A stretch of DNA of 64,000 nucleotides from Streptomyces sp. NBC_01689 (GTDB lineage Bacteria; Actinomycetota; Actinomycetes; Streptomycetales; Streptomycetaceae): NCBI RefSeq assembly GCF_036250675.1, contig NZ_CP109592.1, positions 1,302,001 through 1,366,000 of the forward strand, read 5' to 3'. Positions 31,979 to 41,096 of this stretch are shown piece after piece; within the stretch, counting starts at the first letter, position 1, and every line of letters begins with the position of its first letter. Below the pieces are notes generated by a model. The model saw only the letters and a program-made list of their open reading frames with translations, made no database searches and was not told the origin of the DNA. A program made the position numbers and the translations under genes.

Positions 31979-32794
31979 ATGACCCTGCGGATCGACCGGG
32001 ACGAGAGTGTCGTCACGATCACCCTCGACCGGGAACACAAGCTCAACGCGCTCGACTACCCCACGATCGACGCGCTGCTCGCGACCCTCGACCGCGTCGA
32101 GGCCGACGACTCCGTGCGCGCGGTCGTCCTGACCGGCGCCGGACACCGGGCGTTCAGCGCGGGCGCGGACATCCCGGCCCTGGCGGACAGCATCGCGGGC
32201 GGCCCCGAACGCGCGCTGCGCGAGATCGTACGACGGGGTCAGGGTCTGACCCGACGCATCGAGGAATTCCCCAAGCCGGTGATCGTCGCCGTCAACGGGC
32301 TTGCCTACGGCGGGGGTTGCGAGATCACGGAGGCGGCCCCGCTGGCGATCGCCGCGGAGCACGCCACCTTCGCCAAACCCGAGGTCTCCCTCGGGTTCCC
32401 GCCGCCCTTCGGTGGCTCGCAGCGGCTGCCGAGGCACGTCGGCCGCAAGCGCGCCCTCGAGATGATCCTGACGGGCGACGCCGTCTCCGCCCGGTGTGCC
32501 GAGCGCACCGGCCTCGTCAACGCCGTCGTCCCCGCAGACGAACTCTTGCCCACCGCAGTGGAGTTGGCGAGGCGCATCACCCGGCACGCGCCGACTGCCG
32601 TGGAGGCCTGCCTGCGCGCGGTCACCCGCGGTGTCAACCTGTCCATCGACGAGGGACTCGCGGTCGAGGCGGCGTGGTTCGCGGCCACCGTGCCCACCGA
32701 CGGGGTACAGAGGGGCCTGCGCCGGTTCCTCGACCGCCCGGCCGGGCCGCGCGGAGAAGTCTTTGACGGGCCGCCGGTCGATCGCCGAGGGTGA
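31979..32794 (+). CDS. Enoyl-CoA hydratase/isomerase family protein
   Basis: 271 residues. The crotonase oxyanion-hole segments are AFSAGADIPALAD (about 58-70) and NGLAYGGGCEITEAAPLAIA (about 105-125). Of the two catalytic glutamates of hydratases, the first position is Glu in CEITEAAP and the second region reads KPEVSLGFPPPFGGSQRLPR, with the second Glu retained in PEVSLG. The enzyme acts on a CoA thioester in the cytosol; hydration in beta-oxidation is likely but isomerase or related roles are possible. It is divergent from the MocR gene, whose usual targets are adjacent. Confidence 0.87.
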   Translation: MTLRIDRDESVVTITLDREHKLNALDYPTIDALLATLDRVEADDSVRAVVLTGAGHRAFSAGADIPALADSIAGGPERALREIVRRGQGLTRRIEEFPKPVIVAVNGLAYGGGCEITEAAPLAIAAEHATFAKPEVSLGFPPPFGGSQRLPRHVGRKRALEMILTGDAVSARCAERTGLVNAVVPADELLPTAVELARRITRHAPTAVEACLRAVTRGVNLSIDEGLAVEAAWFAATVPTDGVQRGLRRFLDRPAGPRGEVFDGPPVDRRG

Positions 32795-33114
32795 GCCGAC
32801 GGCGTTCCCGGAGATCGTGGCGGGAGCCGCGCAGCTGTCCGACGGCACCGCGGTCGACGGCGAGAGAGTCGTGTGGGAGGACGGCCGGCCTTCCAGCGCG
32901 CCAGCGCCGTGTGCAGCGACGCGGCACCAGCACCCGGCAGGCGGCAGAGGACGCGTGGCGGGCGCGCTTCGTCGCCTTCGGTCTCCCGCGCCCGAACGGT
33001 ACCGGCACCACCGGCTGGCCGTACCATCGGCGCAGAGGCGCGCTCGAGGCCGTCATCACCGCCCGGCGCCTGAACGCTCCATGGGCACTGTGCCCCGCAG
33101 CGCCGGCAGCCACG
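32795..33114. other. Gap with no supported gene
   Basis: 320 bases after the hydratase. Several frames are open but compositional; one (AEDAWRARFVAFGLPRPNGT) could be a gene relic but I cannot name it. Confidence 0.35.
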
Positions 33115-33275
33115 TCAGCGAGCTCCTCACCTTCGCGCGGCCCGGGCGCCCGTGGACAGGCGATTCGTTCTCCACGAGATGAGGTGGCCGGGAAACCGTC
33201 GACGTCACCCTTGTCGAACCCGACCTCGTGGTAGAAGTCAGCGCCGACGTCGCCCGCGACACCGGTCGGCAGTGC
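33115..33275 (+). pseudogene. ATP-dependent DNA ligase C-terminal fragment
   Basis: LLTFARPGRPWTGDSFSTR in one frame and RETVDVTLVEPDLVVEVSAD with VARDTG in the next frame match the end of streptomycete ATP-dependent DNA ligases (LigD/LigC type), where a TVDVTLVEPDLVVEV-like strand precedes the last helix. A frameshift near 33183 separates them, and the catalytic domain is absent. Confidence 0.5.
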
Positions 33276-33408
33276 GTTCATCACGTTCCGGATTTTGTGA
33301 ACCCAGCACTTCTGATGGCGGGCGGCAGCACTTCCCAGCGGCTGTGACCAGCACAGCCAGCCACAGCGCCAGTTCCACGAGCTCGACCCGCAACCGGTCG
33401 GAGAAGCT

Positions 33409-33597
33409 CTATCCCCTGCTGCGCCGGTGGAGAGAGATCATGTTCACCGTGCACAGCGCCACCACGATCAGCATCACGATGGCGCCGGCACGGTTGATGA
33501 CACTGTGGCTGAACAGGGCTATCCGCCCTATGACCACGGTGGCCATACCGGCGATGACATAGAACCTGACGGCCCTGGTCTTGTCCACTTCGCTCAT
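33409..33597 (-). CDS. Small two-helix membrane protein
   Basis: 62 residues from an ATG with GGAAGG four bases upstream. YVIAGMATVVIGRIALFSHS and AGAIVMLIVVALCTVNMISL are two membrane helices, with a basic tail HRRSRG. No family is recognised. The good ribosome site and helix pattern support a real gene; nothing shows its role. Confidence 0.6.
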   Translation of the reverse strand: MSEVDKTRAVRFYVIAGMATVVIGRIALFSHSVINRAGAIVMLIVVALCTVNMISLHRRSRG

Positions 33598-34149
33598 CGA
33601 ACCTTCCCCCAGGCGAAACTCGGCGTGCGGCCTGGCCTTCCATCAGGCCGTTGTCATCTTCCCGGTTCGGGTTCACGGCGGCCAGAGCCGCGCGTGCATC
33701 AGCGATCGGCATCGTGGCGGGAGGAGGCCCCTCGCTGCTCTCCCGCGCGGGGACATCCCCGTCGCCGGCGATGAACGCGGCGGCCTACTCGTCGGCGGCC
33801 TGGCGGACGGCCTCGACGCCTGCTCGTACTCTTCCGGAGTGGCCTCTCGCCAGCCGGCGGGGATGCCCTGCGCGGCAAGAGGACCGTCACTGACCTGCAG
33901 CCGTCCTCGAACCCCCGGAGCCGGTCCCTGACCTGGTTGCGCGAGCATGAACAGGGTGATGTGGCGGTGCATCTCCCCTCGTTCGGCGGCGGGATACCGC
34001 GCACGACCGGGTGAAAGAATTTGGCCGTTGCCTCCCCTGGGCCGGGCGGGGCTTGGTGGCGAACTCCACCTGCTCGGGAACCTCCGAGCCCGACACCGGG
34101 AGATGGCGTCGGGCGGCCGGAAGGCCACGCGCGGGGATACAGGCCCCGG
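33598..34149 (-). other. Gap with a possible decayed gene
   Basis: Minus-strand pieces in different frames (MHRHITLFMLAQPGQGPAPG, DGPLAAQGIPAGWREATPEE, then DARAALAAVNPNREDDNGLM) look coding and in the order of one short protein, but they are out of frame with each other. A frameshifted gene of unknown family is possible. Otherwise nothing is supported. Confidence 0.3.
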
Positions 34150-34590
34150 CTATTTAGGCCAGACCTTGTGAGTGCCCCCGGCCATCTCGGTGCACACACC
34201 ATTGTTGCCCAGACCCTCGCGAACCCAGATGTTGCGCACGCTGGAGGCATAGTTGAAGGACCTGTCCAGCGTGTTGCCGGCCCCCGCGACGTACACCCAC
34301 TCGTCCCTGGTGCCGCCATCGGCGTACGTGGCGTGGAGCTGCGCGCAGGCCCCCTTGCCGTCGGCCCTGGTGTCCTCGATGGTGACATCGATCTGGACCC
34401 TGCCGCTGTCCAGGGTGCATCCCTCCCCGTGTGTGTAGGCCCCTACGATGTCCGCGGCCGTGTCGGTGGTACCCCAGCTCCTGCAGTTCGCGGCGGACGC
34501 GCTCTGCGCGGGGCCGATGATGAGCGTCCCGCACGCCAGGGCGAGAGTGCCGATCGCCGCCCATGCGGCCCTGTGCTTGAGTGTCGTCAT
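34150..34590 (-). CDS. Small secreted protein
   Basis: 146 residues from the ATG preceded by GAGAAGAGGAC; the longer frame upstream is not protein-like. The signal peptide (HRAAWAAIGTLALACGTLII, ending QSASAA) gives a mature domain of about 112 residues. It holds NCRSWGTTDTAADIVGAYTH, EGCTLDSGRVQIDVTIEDTR, ACAQLHATYADGGTRDEWVY and NNGVCTEMAGGTHKVW. Four Cys are spaced as if for two disulfides. The function is unknown. It is divergent from the paired XRE/membrane genes, with 343 bases between the starts, so it may be one of their targets. Confidence 0.75.
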   Translation of the reverse strand: MTTLKHRAAWAAIGTLALACGTLIIGPAQSASAANCRSWGTTDTAADIVGAYTHGEGCTLDSGRVQIDVTIEDTRADGKGACAQLHATYADGGTRDEWVYVAGAGNTLDRSFNYASSVRNIWVREGLGNNGVCTEMAGGTHKVWPK

Positions 34591-34933
34591 GTCCTCTTCT
34601 CCTGCCGAGGTTTGCTGTCCTGTGGTGGGAGCGGCGCGGGGTGGACCGCGCCGCCCGGCTTGCACCACCGACGTTGCCGGACATTCCCGGGCCCTCACAG
34701 CATCTGCCGCCGGTTGATGAACTTGTGGACCGTCCCACTCCCTGACCTGTGCAAATGCCGTGGTGAATGACGAAGCCGTGGGACGCGGCGTCGCACGTCG
34801 GGCGGCGGTGAGCTGGCCGAAACGCGCTCTGCGGGGCGCGCCGATCACCTGCCGCGGCGCGAACAGTCGTATAACAACTGGCCAGGAGGCGAAAGGCACG
34901 CCTCCGCGGGGCGCAACGGGTGTGGGGTGGAAC
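34591..34933. other. Divergent promoter region between the secreted protein and the XRE/membrane pair
   Basis: 343 bases between two starts. It must hold both promoters. I see no strong palindrome; TTGATGAACTTG near 34714-34725 is one candidate for a -35 area but is unconvincing. Confidence 0.35.
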
Positions 34934-35686
34934 ATGCCGCGCTGGAAGGAATTACCGAGTTCGCTCGACGAACGGGTGCGGAACCTGGTCGTCCAGATGC
35001 GCCGGCTGAAGGACCGCAGCGGGCTGAGCCTGGCGTCGCTCCAGACCAAAACCGGTTACAGCAGCTCGTCCTGGGAGCGCTACCTCAGTGGGCGGGCCCT
35101 GCCGCCGCGCGAGGCGGTGGAGGGACTGGCGCGGGTGAGCGGCCTGGACCCTGAACGGCTCCTGGTGCTCCACGAACTCGCCGAGGAGGCGTGGAGCCAG
35201 GAAACCGCAGCGGCGCCGGTCTCAGACACACCGGAACCGCCGAACGCGCGGCGGCGAGTGGTACTGATCGGTGTCTGCGCGGTCGTCGCTGTCGGCGCGA
35301 TCCTCGTCGGCGCGCTGCTCGCGGCGCCGTGGAAAGACGGCGGACACGGCAAGAACGGCTCCACTGCGGCCCGGTACAACTCGGCACCGGCGTCCCGTGG
35401 CGCTTTCGCGTACAAGGCGGGGAAGACCTATCCCTGCACGGTGCGCCGGGAGGACGGCCGGCTGTCCGCCGGCTACAACGACACCCGCACTGCATTGCTG
35501 TCCGGTCCGGACTGGGACGTCGTGGAAGCACAGTGCCTGCTGGGCTATCACGGTTTCGACCCGGGCGACGTCGACGGCGTCGTCGGCCCCAAAACCACAC
35601 GGGCCGTCAAGCGCCTGCAGCAGAAGGCCGACCTGCCGCCCGACGGAGTCGTGGGCCCACAGACCTGGCAGGTACTGCGGAAATGA
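34934..35686 (+). CDS. Membrane protein: XRE-type helix-turn-helix plus external peptidoglycan-binding domain
   Basis: 250 residues from the ATG after GGTGG (MPRWKELPSSLDERVRNLVV). Domains in order: an XRE-like helix-turn-helix (about 15-75) with RSGLSLASLQTKTGYSSSSW and ERYLSGRALPPREAVEGLAR; a membrane helix (RRVVLIGVCAVVAVGAILVG, about 101-120); and a C-terminal PG_binding_1 domain (about 175-250) with VVEAQCLLGYHGFDPGDVDG and VVGPKTTRAVKRLQQK. The topology puts the DNA-binding part inside and the wall-binding part outside, like a one-protein sensor. The next gene overlaps its stop and encodes a paralogue. Confidence 0.87.
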   Translation: MPRWKELPSSLDERVRNLVVQMRRLKDRSGLSLASLQTKTGYSSSSWERYLSGRALPPREAVEGLARVSGLDPERLLVLHELAEEAWSQETAAAPVSDTPEPPNARRRVVLIGVCAVVAVGAILVGALLAAPWKDGGHGKNGSTAARYNSAPASRGAFAYKAGKTYPCTVRREDGRLSAGYNDTRTALLSGPDWDVVEAQCLLGYHGFDPGDVDGVVGPKTTRAVKRLQQKADLPPDGVVGPQTWQVLRK

Positions 35687-36543
35687 CGGGCACGGCACCC
35701 CCGGCCGCCAGACCCGCGTGCACGCGGCTGGCGCAGGCGCTTCAAGACCTCAGGTCCCGGACCGGACTGAGCCTGGCCGCTCTGGCCGAGCACACCACGT
35801 ACAGCAAGTCCTCCTGGGCGCGATACCTCAACGGCAGGCAACTCCCGCCCCGCGAGGCGGTAGAGGCGCTGTGCACCATGGCAGGGCAGCCACCGGGACG
35901 TCTGGAGGCGCTGTGGGAACTGGCCGAGCTGGAGTGGAGCGGCCGCAACCAAACGTCGGCCGCGCCGCCACCGCCCCCCGGCCGGCCTGCGGGTGGCGCA
36001 GCGCCCGCCGACGGCCCCGCAGTGCGCTGGAACACTCGGCGGCGACGATGGGCGCTCGCCGCGGCGGCATCCGCGATCACGGTGGTGGCTGCCATCTGGA
36101 TGACGACTTCCCCCGGCACGCACGCCGAGGACGCCGGACAGCGAACCGCACCCTCCCGTGCGCCCGCACCGGCGTGCCGCGCCCAGACGTGCACGGGCGC
36201 GGACCCGCAGACAATGGGCTGCGCGGCACCGGGGCAGACCCGGCGCCTGGGCCCGCCGTACCGGTCCAGCACCGGGGCCCACCTGGTGGTTGTCTTCAGC
36301 TCACGGTGCCACGCCGCGTGGGCGCTGGGATGGAACACCCGCGCCGGTGACGCGTTCGAGCTGTCGGTCCCCGGGGGTGCAGTGGAACAGGTCAGGGTGG
36401 CCGACACCCTTGACGCGGAGGATGCCCTCTTCACGCCCATGACCGACGCCGGCGACCTGACCGGCCTGCGAGCCTGTTTCACACCCCCGACAGGCAGGCA
36501 GGAATGCGTCCACGCCGACAGCCCGCAGAACTCGCAACCGTGA
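35683..36543 (+). CDS. Membrane protein: XRE-type helix-turn-helix plus external DUF2690 domain
   Basis: 286 residues; the ATG overlaps the previous stop (ATGA). The N-terminal helix-turn-helix (RSRTGLSLAALAEHTTYSKS, SWARYLNGRQLPPREAVEAL) is very like that of the first protein. A Pro-rich linker and a membrane helix (RWALAAAASAITVVAAIWMT) follow. Outside is DUF2690: CRAQTCTGADPQTMGCAA, HLVVVFSSRCHAAWALGWNT and ELSVPGG. The two proteins differ only in their outer domain, so they may sense different wall or surface features. A gene pair of this sort suggests joint regulation, possibly of the secreted protein across the promoter. Confidence 0.88.
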   Translation: MTGTAPPAARPACTRLAQALQDLRSRTGLSLAALAEHTTYSKSSWARYLNGRQLPPREAVEALCTMAGQPPGRLEALWELAELEWSGRNQTSAAPPPPPGRPAGGAAPADGPAVRWNTRRRRWALAAAASAITVVAAIWMTTSPGTHAEDAGQRTAPSRAPAPACRAQTCTGADPQTMGCAAPGQTRRLGPPYRSSTGAHLVVVFSSRCHAAWALGWNTRAGDAFELSVPGGAVEQVRVADTLDAEDALFTPMTDAGDLTGLRACFTPPTGRQECVHADSPQNSQP

Positions 36544-36720
36544 TCCAACTTCTGCAGCACTCGGCCAATGTTCGTGCCTGGTCAACTGGCAGCGTACTGA
36601 GGTCAGCTGCGGATTTCCCCAGGTTCGACCGCGTGAGCCGAACACGCAGCGCTTCGCCGCTGGCAGCGCAGAACCTGCTCCAGCTCGTCCCGTCCTGGGC
36701 ATGGCCCTTGAACCGTTCCG

Positions 36721-36740
36721 GGTTCGGTAGGGTTCGGTAG
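36721..36740 (+). repeat. Two tandem copies of GGTTCGGTAG
   Basis: Perfect 10-bp tandem repeat just before the IS3 relic, about 28 bases ahead of its start codon. It may be part of the IS end or a promoter left by it. Confidence 0.6.
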
Positions 36741-36768
36741 AGACTCGATTCCATCAAAGGTTCGAGTC

Positions 36769-37260
36769 ATGACACGTCCCTCTTCCTACCCTGCTGAGCT
36801 GCGTAAACGAGCGGTCCGTATGGTCGCCGAGGTCCGCGATGACTATCCGAACCAGTCGGCAGCGTTGAAGGCGGTCGCTCAGAAGCTCGGCATCGGTTCC
36901 GCCGGGACGCTGCGGAGCTGGGTCAGGCGGGACGACATCGACTCCGGGCAGCGTCCGGGGACGACCCACCTACTACGCCCACCAAAGGCGCCTGCCCGCC
37001 CGGGGCCCGCACCCTGCGCGACGCCGGGCTGAAGACCCTGATCACCCAGGCATTCGAAGCCAACCACCGCGGCTACGGCGCCCGGAAGATCTGCCGGCAT
37101 CTGAACCGTCAGGGCGTCACGGTGGCCCGCTGCACCGTCGAGCGCCTCATGCGCGACCTCGGGATCAACGGTGCGGTCCGCGGCCGGAAATGGATCACCA
37201 CCGTGGCCGACGCGAGCGCGGAACGTGCCCCGGACCTGGTGGACGCGACTTCGCCGCCCC
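36769..37260 (+). pseudogene. IS3-family transposase relic with OrfA joined to OrfB by deletion
   Basis: MTRPSSYPAELRKRAVRMVA begins OrfA, with the helix-turn-helix QSAALKAVAQKLGIGSAGTL and RSWVRRDDIDSGQRPG. In another frame the start of OrfB's second helical block follows: FEANHRGYGARKICRHLNRQ and GVTVARCTVERLMRDLGING, then AERAPDLVD. The end of OrfA, the start of OrfB and the DDE core are missing. It inserted next to or into a PadR-type gene. Confidence 0.8.
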
Positions 37261-37283
37261 GGTCCCCAACCGTTGCCAACCCG

Positions 37284-37613
37284 GCCACCAGCAGAGCCGG
37301 GCAGCAGCTCTCCGGACTCCACCAGCCGCTTGTACTCGGCGAGACGAGTTTCGTGGGCTTCAAACTGTTCCGCGGCAAGCCGGACGATCGTGCTGTTCGC
37401 ATCATCGCCGGTGCCGCTCACGTCCCCGGGGCCGACGGGCTGGACGTACAGACGCAGCAGGCCCTCGTCGTGGATCCCAGTGATCGCCCGCGTCGGGGCG
37501 GTGAGCCACTGGCGCAACTCTTGGCGCCCTTCCTCCGTGAGAGACAGCGCTCGGCGGCGGCGTCCGCCCTCCTCTTGCTCTTCGACGACCAGGCCGCGCT
37601 GTACGAGCCGGGC
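37284..37613 (-). pseudogene. PadR-family regulator fragment
   Basis: RLVQRGLVVEEQEEGGRRRR followed by ALSLTEEGRQELRQWL and TRAITGIHDEGLLRLYV is the wing and the start of the C-terminal helices of a PadR-type repressor. EAHETRLAEYKRLVESGE is the dimer helix. The N-terminal DNA-binding half is absent and the sequence degrades at both ends. The adjacent IS3 relic lies where the rest of the gene should be. Confidence 0.7.
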
Positions 37614-37903
37614 GGCTGAGTCGTCGTGATCCCGGCAAATGCTCCTGCGCCGAAGAGGGGGTGCATCAACCGAAGGACCGCGAGATACTGAGAGACGGGG
37701 CACGTCGGGCGCGGCGGAGTTGGCCAGGGAGGTGTCCGTCGGCCCAAAGGTCGCATCGACATTCTCGGTGTACGGCTCCTAGACGCGTCCTCGGGCTGCC
37801 TAAAAATATGCCCACCATGAGGGCGGCCTTCATCCATGCGTATGACCGCACCTGATACCGCGCGCTCATGCTGGTCGGCGTGTCCTGTGGAAGCGAGGTT
37901 CTG
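37614..37903. other. Intergenic region before the MBL-fold gene
   Basis: 290 bases with no gene. It is lower in GC near 37795-37870. It should carry the promoter of the MBL-fold gene. Confidence 0.4.
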
Positions 37904-38746
37904 ATGAACGCAACGCTCACGCTCCCGCGAGGGGAGGAGCCGGACTTCCACTCGGGTGAGGTCTACTTCATTGGGAACGCGACAACGTTGATCCGTTTTG
38001 CAGGGTTCGCCATTCTGACGGATCCTGCGTTCCTGCATAAGGGGGACCATGTCCATCTCGGGCACGGTATCTATGCTCGGCGCGAGATGGAGCCAGATTG
38101 CCAGGTAGCCGACTTGCCCGCACTGGATCTGATCGTCTTGTCCCACTACCATGCCGATCACTTCGATCACGTCGCGGCTCGGGACCTGAACAGAGAGATA
38201 CCGGTAGTCAGCACGAAGCACGCAATCGAGGAGCTGCGATCGCTTGGCTTCAGCAACGGTAGCGCGCTGGACACGTGGGAGAGCCAGACCGTCCGAAAGG
38301 GCGATGCCCGACTCGTAGTGACGGCCATGCCGGCCGAACACACCAGCGACTTCGAGATGGCGGACCTGCTGATGCCCGTCAACGGCAGTCTGCTGGACTT
38401 CTACAACGGCGAACAACGGCTTTTCCGGCTCTACATCAGCGGTGACACCATGCTGCACAACCGCCTGCATGACATCCCCCGGAACTATCCCGACATCAGT
38501 CTGGGGCTCTTCCACGCAGGTGGGACGACGCTCTTCTTGACTACGGTAACTATGACCGGGGCACAGGCTGTCCGCTGTGCGGAGATCGTCAGGCCGCACA
38601 CCGCGATCCCGATCCACTACAACGACTTCTCGGTGTTCCGCTCCGGGCTCGACGACTTCAAGACCGCCGCCGCCAAGTCCTCAACACCCGTCAGATTCCA
38701 CTATCTGACGCACGGCGGCCGTTACAATTTCTCGCCGGACCAGTAG
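37904..38746 (+). CDS. MBL-fold metallo-hydrolase
   Basis: 280 residues from the ATG preceded by GCGAGG; an earlier in-frame ATG at 37868 lacks a ribosome site. The metal motif [12 protein letters not shown] (about 79-90) is complete (HxHxDH), with further ligands likely in MPAEHTSD, the Asp in [11 protein letters not shown] and the His in AIPIHYNDF. The start [20 protein letters not shown] is typical of UlaG-like and related MBL hydrolases. The substrate is unknown. Third codon positions are clearly less GC-rich than in neighbouring genes. With relics on both sides, recent transfer is plausible. Confidence 0.87.
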   Translation: MNATLTLPRGEEPDFHSGEVYFIGNATTLIRFAGFAILTDPAFLHKGDHVHLGHGIYARREMEPDCQVADLPALDLIVLSHYHADHFDHVAARDLNREIPVVSTKHAIEELRSLGFSNGSALDTWESQTVRKGDARLVVTAMPAEHTSDFEMADLLMPVNGSLLDFYNGEQRLFRLYISGDTMLHNRLHDIPRNYPDISLGLFHAGGTTLFLTTVTMTGAQAVRCAEIVRPHTAIPIHYNDFSVFRSGLDDFKTAAAKSSTPVRFHYLTHGGRYNFSPDQ

Positions 38747-39245
38747 CTCCTGAACGGGGACATGCGGGCATCCGGTCGCCCGATGTCTTTCGCCCGTGAT
38801 CTCTCCGGCGCTTGGCGAGGGCTCGCCTCGCTCTCCCGCTGGCAGTTCAATCCGTGCAGGACCGCGACGGCGGCCATTGTGGGGGCAGGTATCCGTCGGT
38901 TTCGTGGGGGCACATCGCACCCTCGGGCAGCGGAATCCCGCCCCACCCAGTCGGAACCGCTTATGGATCAGAGCCTTGAGTGTGGTGTCGTACACCTGAG
39001 TCATCTCCTGGAAGCGGTAGGCGGTCGGGGCGGTGGTGATGCCTCCGGGGCCATTCGCCAACAGTTTCCCGAACCGGGCCGGAGGCCCAGGATTTCCTCC
39101 CATGACATGTGGAGGCGTCTGCCCGCAAAAACGCCCAGTGCGGAACGCTTGCACATGCCGTGCCTCACACATTTCCCGCGAAAGGCAATTCTTCCAGCAG
39201 TTCGTCCTTCCCGATTTCTTCGCAACGAAAGAGAGAGGCGCGATT
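38747..39245. other. Gap between the MBL-fold and disulfide-oxidoreductase genes
   Basis: 500 bases holding only the cyanase stub (38935-39055, minus). The promoter of the next gene is probably near 39150-39230; no clear boxes were identified. Confidence 0.4.
38935..39055 (-). pseudogene. cynS: Cyanase (cyanate hydratase) C-terminal fragment
   Basis: A minus frame reads [20 protein letters not shown] followed by LKALIHKRF. Cyanases end with a [23 protein letters not shown] segment whose Arg and Glu (YRF.E) are active-site residues; both are kept here. The rest of the gene, including the catalytic Ser region, is gone. Only about 40 residues remain. Confidence 0.6.
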
Positions 39246-40742
39246 ATGGCTGGACGCGTGGATCCTGATCGCTCCGAGTGGGACGTCATCGTGCTGGGTG
39301 GCGCCGCAGCGGGCGAGAACGCGGCTCAATACGCCACACAGTTCTCGGGTTTGGACGCGGTGCTCGTGGAAGCCGAACTGCTGGGTGGCGAGTGCTCGTA
39401 CTGGGCCTGCATGCCCAGCAAGGTCCTGCTGCGCCCCGCTGACGTACTGGGCAACGCGCGGCATGTGCCCGGTGTGGCGTCGCTGTTGACTGGTCACGTG
39501 CTGGACGTGCCGGCGGCGCTGGCTCGCCGGGACACTGTCGTGAACGGCCTCGACGACTCCTCACAGATCGGATGGGCGCTCGGTGCCGGCATCGATGTGG
39601 TCCGGGGATACGGGCGTCTCGACGGGGAGCGCTCAGTGGCGGTGGACATGGCAGCGGGCGGCACCCGTGTGCTCACCGCGAGGCACGCGGTGGTGATCGA
39701 CACAGGGTCCTGCACCACCGTGCCGCCGATCGAGGGCATGGCAAAGGCCCGCCCGTGGACCTCCCGCGATGTCACCAACCTGCACGAGGTACCGCGCCGG
39801 GTCGTCGTCCTGGGCGGCGGGGTGGTCGCGTGCGAGGCGGCGACCTGGCTGAGGGCGCTGGGCGTGGCCGAATTGAGCGTCGTGTACCGGCGGACCGAGT
39901 TGCTGCCGCGAGAGGAACCGTTTGCCGGGCGTATGGTCGGCGACCGGCTCAGGGAGGCAGGGGTACGTCTGCTTCCCGGGCGGTCGATCACCAAGGTGGG
40001 ACGCGACGACCCGCGGGAGATGGGGGTCGGGCTGCCCCATGGCGGAGAGGTAACCGTCTGGCTGGACGACGGCAGCACACTCGTCTGCGACGAACTGGTG
40101 CTCGCCACCGGTCGTACGCCCAACACTCAGGACATCGGCCTGTCGTCCGTCGGATGCCCCGACGACGGCTTCCTCGAGGTGGACGACGAGCAAGTCGTAC
40201 GGGCGGTGAGGGGGCATTGGCTGTACGCGGTCGGTGATGTCTGCGGGCGCGCGTTGCTGACTCACATGGGCAAGTATCAGGCGCGGGTCGCCGGCGAGGT
40301 CATCGCTGCTCGTGCCACGGGCCACTCCGTGGCCGGGGCTCAGAGCGGTGTGCGGGGCGCTGCCGACGGCCATCGCGGCAACCCGCAGGTGACGTTCACC
40401 GACCCGGAGGTCGGATCAGCCGGTATGACCGAGCGGCGGGCCCGCGAAGCGGGACTCGACGTGGCAACGGCCGAGTACGACATGGCTGCCCTCGCTGGCA
40501 CGTATGTCATGCGTGATGACTACCTCGGGCGCGCCAAACTCGTCATTGATCGAGCAACCGACACGGTTGTGGGCGCGACGTTCGTCGGTTCGGGCGTCGC
40601 GGATCTCGTCCACTCCGCCACGACGGCCATTGTCGCAAGGGTCCCGCTTCCCGTGCTGTGGCACGTGGTGCCCAGCTACCCCACCGCCAGCGAGGTCTGG
40701 CTGCGCCTGCTCGAGACGTACCGACTTCAGAGTCATGCCTGA
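39246..40742 (+). CDS. FAD/NAD(P) disulfide-type oxidoreductase (dihydrolipoamide dehydrogenase/mercuric reductase-like)
   Basis: 498 residues from the ATG after AGAGAGG; the 71 residues upstream in frame are not family-like. [20 protein letters not shown] (about 13-32) is the FAD loop. [13 protein letters not shown] carries the redox Cys pair (CxxxxC). [18 protein letters not shown] (about 180) is the NAD(P) loop, and [20 protein letters not shown] is the second FAD segment. The dimerisation domain follows, with [20 protein letters not shown]; near the C-terminus the usual His-Pro-Glu pair seen in lipoamide dehydrogenase is replaced by [13 protein letters not shown]. It resembles the group active on quinones or mercury-like acceptors rather than a true dihydrolipoamide dehydrogenase. 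It stands alone. Confidence 0.88.
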   Translation: MAGRVDPDRSEWDVIVLGGAAAGENAAQYATQFSGLDAVLVEAELLGGECSYWACMPSKVLLRPADVLGNARHVPGVASLLTGHVLDVPAALARRDTVVNGLDDSSQIGWALGAGIDVVRGYGRLDGERSVAVDMAAGGTRVLTARHAVVIDTGSCTTVPPIEGMAKARPWTSRDVTNLHEVPRRVVVLGGGVVACEAATWLRALGVAELSVVYRRTELLPREEPFAGRMVGDRLREAGVRLLPGRSITKVGRDDPREMGVGLPHGGEVTVWLDDGSTLVCDELVLATGRTPNTQDIGLSSVGCPDDGFLEVDDEQVVRAVRGHWLYAVGDVCGRALLTHMGKYQARVAGEVIAARATGHSVAGAQSGVRGAADGHRGNPQVTFTDPEVGSAGMTERRAREAGLDVATAEYDMAALAGTYVMRDDYLGRAKLVIDRATDTVVGATFVGSGVADLVHSATTAIVARVPLPVLWHVVPSYPTASEVWLRLLETYRLQSHA

Positions 40743-41096
40743 TGCACCATGGGCAGATCGGGATCTTACTCGTTGCGCAGGTCACTTCCCTGACCCCTGG
40801 GTCGCTGGTAGCGCCTGCCAACGTCGCTACCGGGTGCAGTCGCGCCGAGGGTGCCGCTATCAGGCATCCAGCAAGACAGTTTATAATTTAACGACACACT
40901 GTGGCGGTGCCACCACGGTCGACAGCAACGGGACTGTCGTTTCATCGACGAGAGCGCCCGGACCTCGTCGCGGGAAGGTTGACCCCGCGAGGGGCCCCTG
41001 ATCGGGAAGAACCAGTGGCTGCCGAGTCCTGCTGCGCCCGATCCGGCTGTGATCCACCTCACGGGAACTGCCCCCGTGTATTCGACAGGTACCTGC
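40743..41096. other. Intergenic region before the sigma factor gene
   Basis: 354 bases, with an AT-rich stretch near 40870-40905 that is unusual here. Likely site of the sigma operon promoter. No gene is supported. Confidence 0.4.

Noticed and set aside
31877..32848. An extended N-terminus for the MocR-type regulator, giving 768 residues
   Set aside because: The extension is the antisense of the intact enoyl-CoA hydratase gene. The GntR domain begins exactly at the GTG at 31876.
36760..36775. tRNA-like GGTTCGAGTC
   Set aside because: No acceptor stem, anticodon arm or D arm could be formed around it.
36769..37626. An active IS3 element
   Set aside because: OrfA and OrfB are joined by deletion and the DDE core is absent.
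39033..39245. A 71-residue N-terminal extension of the disulfide-type oxidoreductase
   Set aside because: The extension overlaps the cyanase stub, has no similarity, and a good ribosome site precedes the ATG at 39246.
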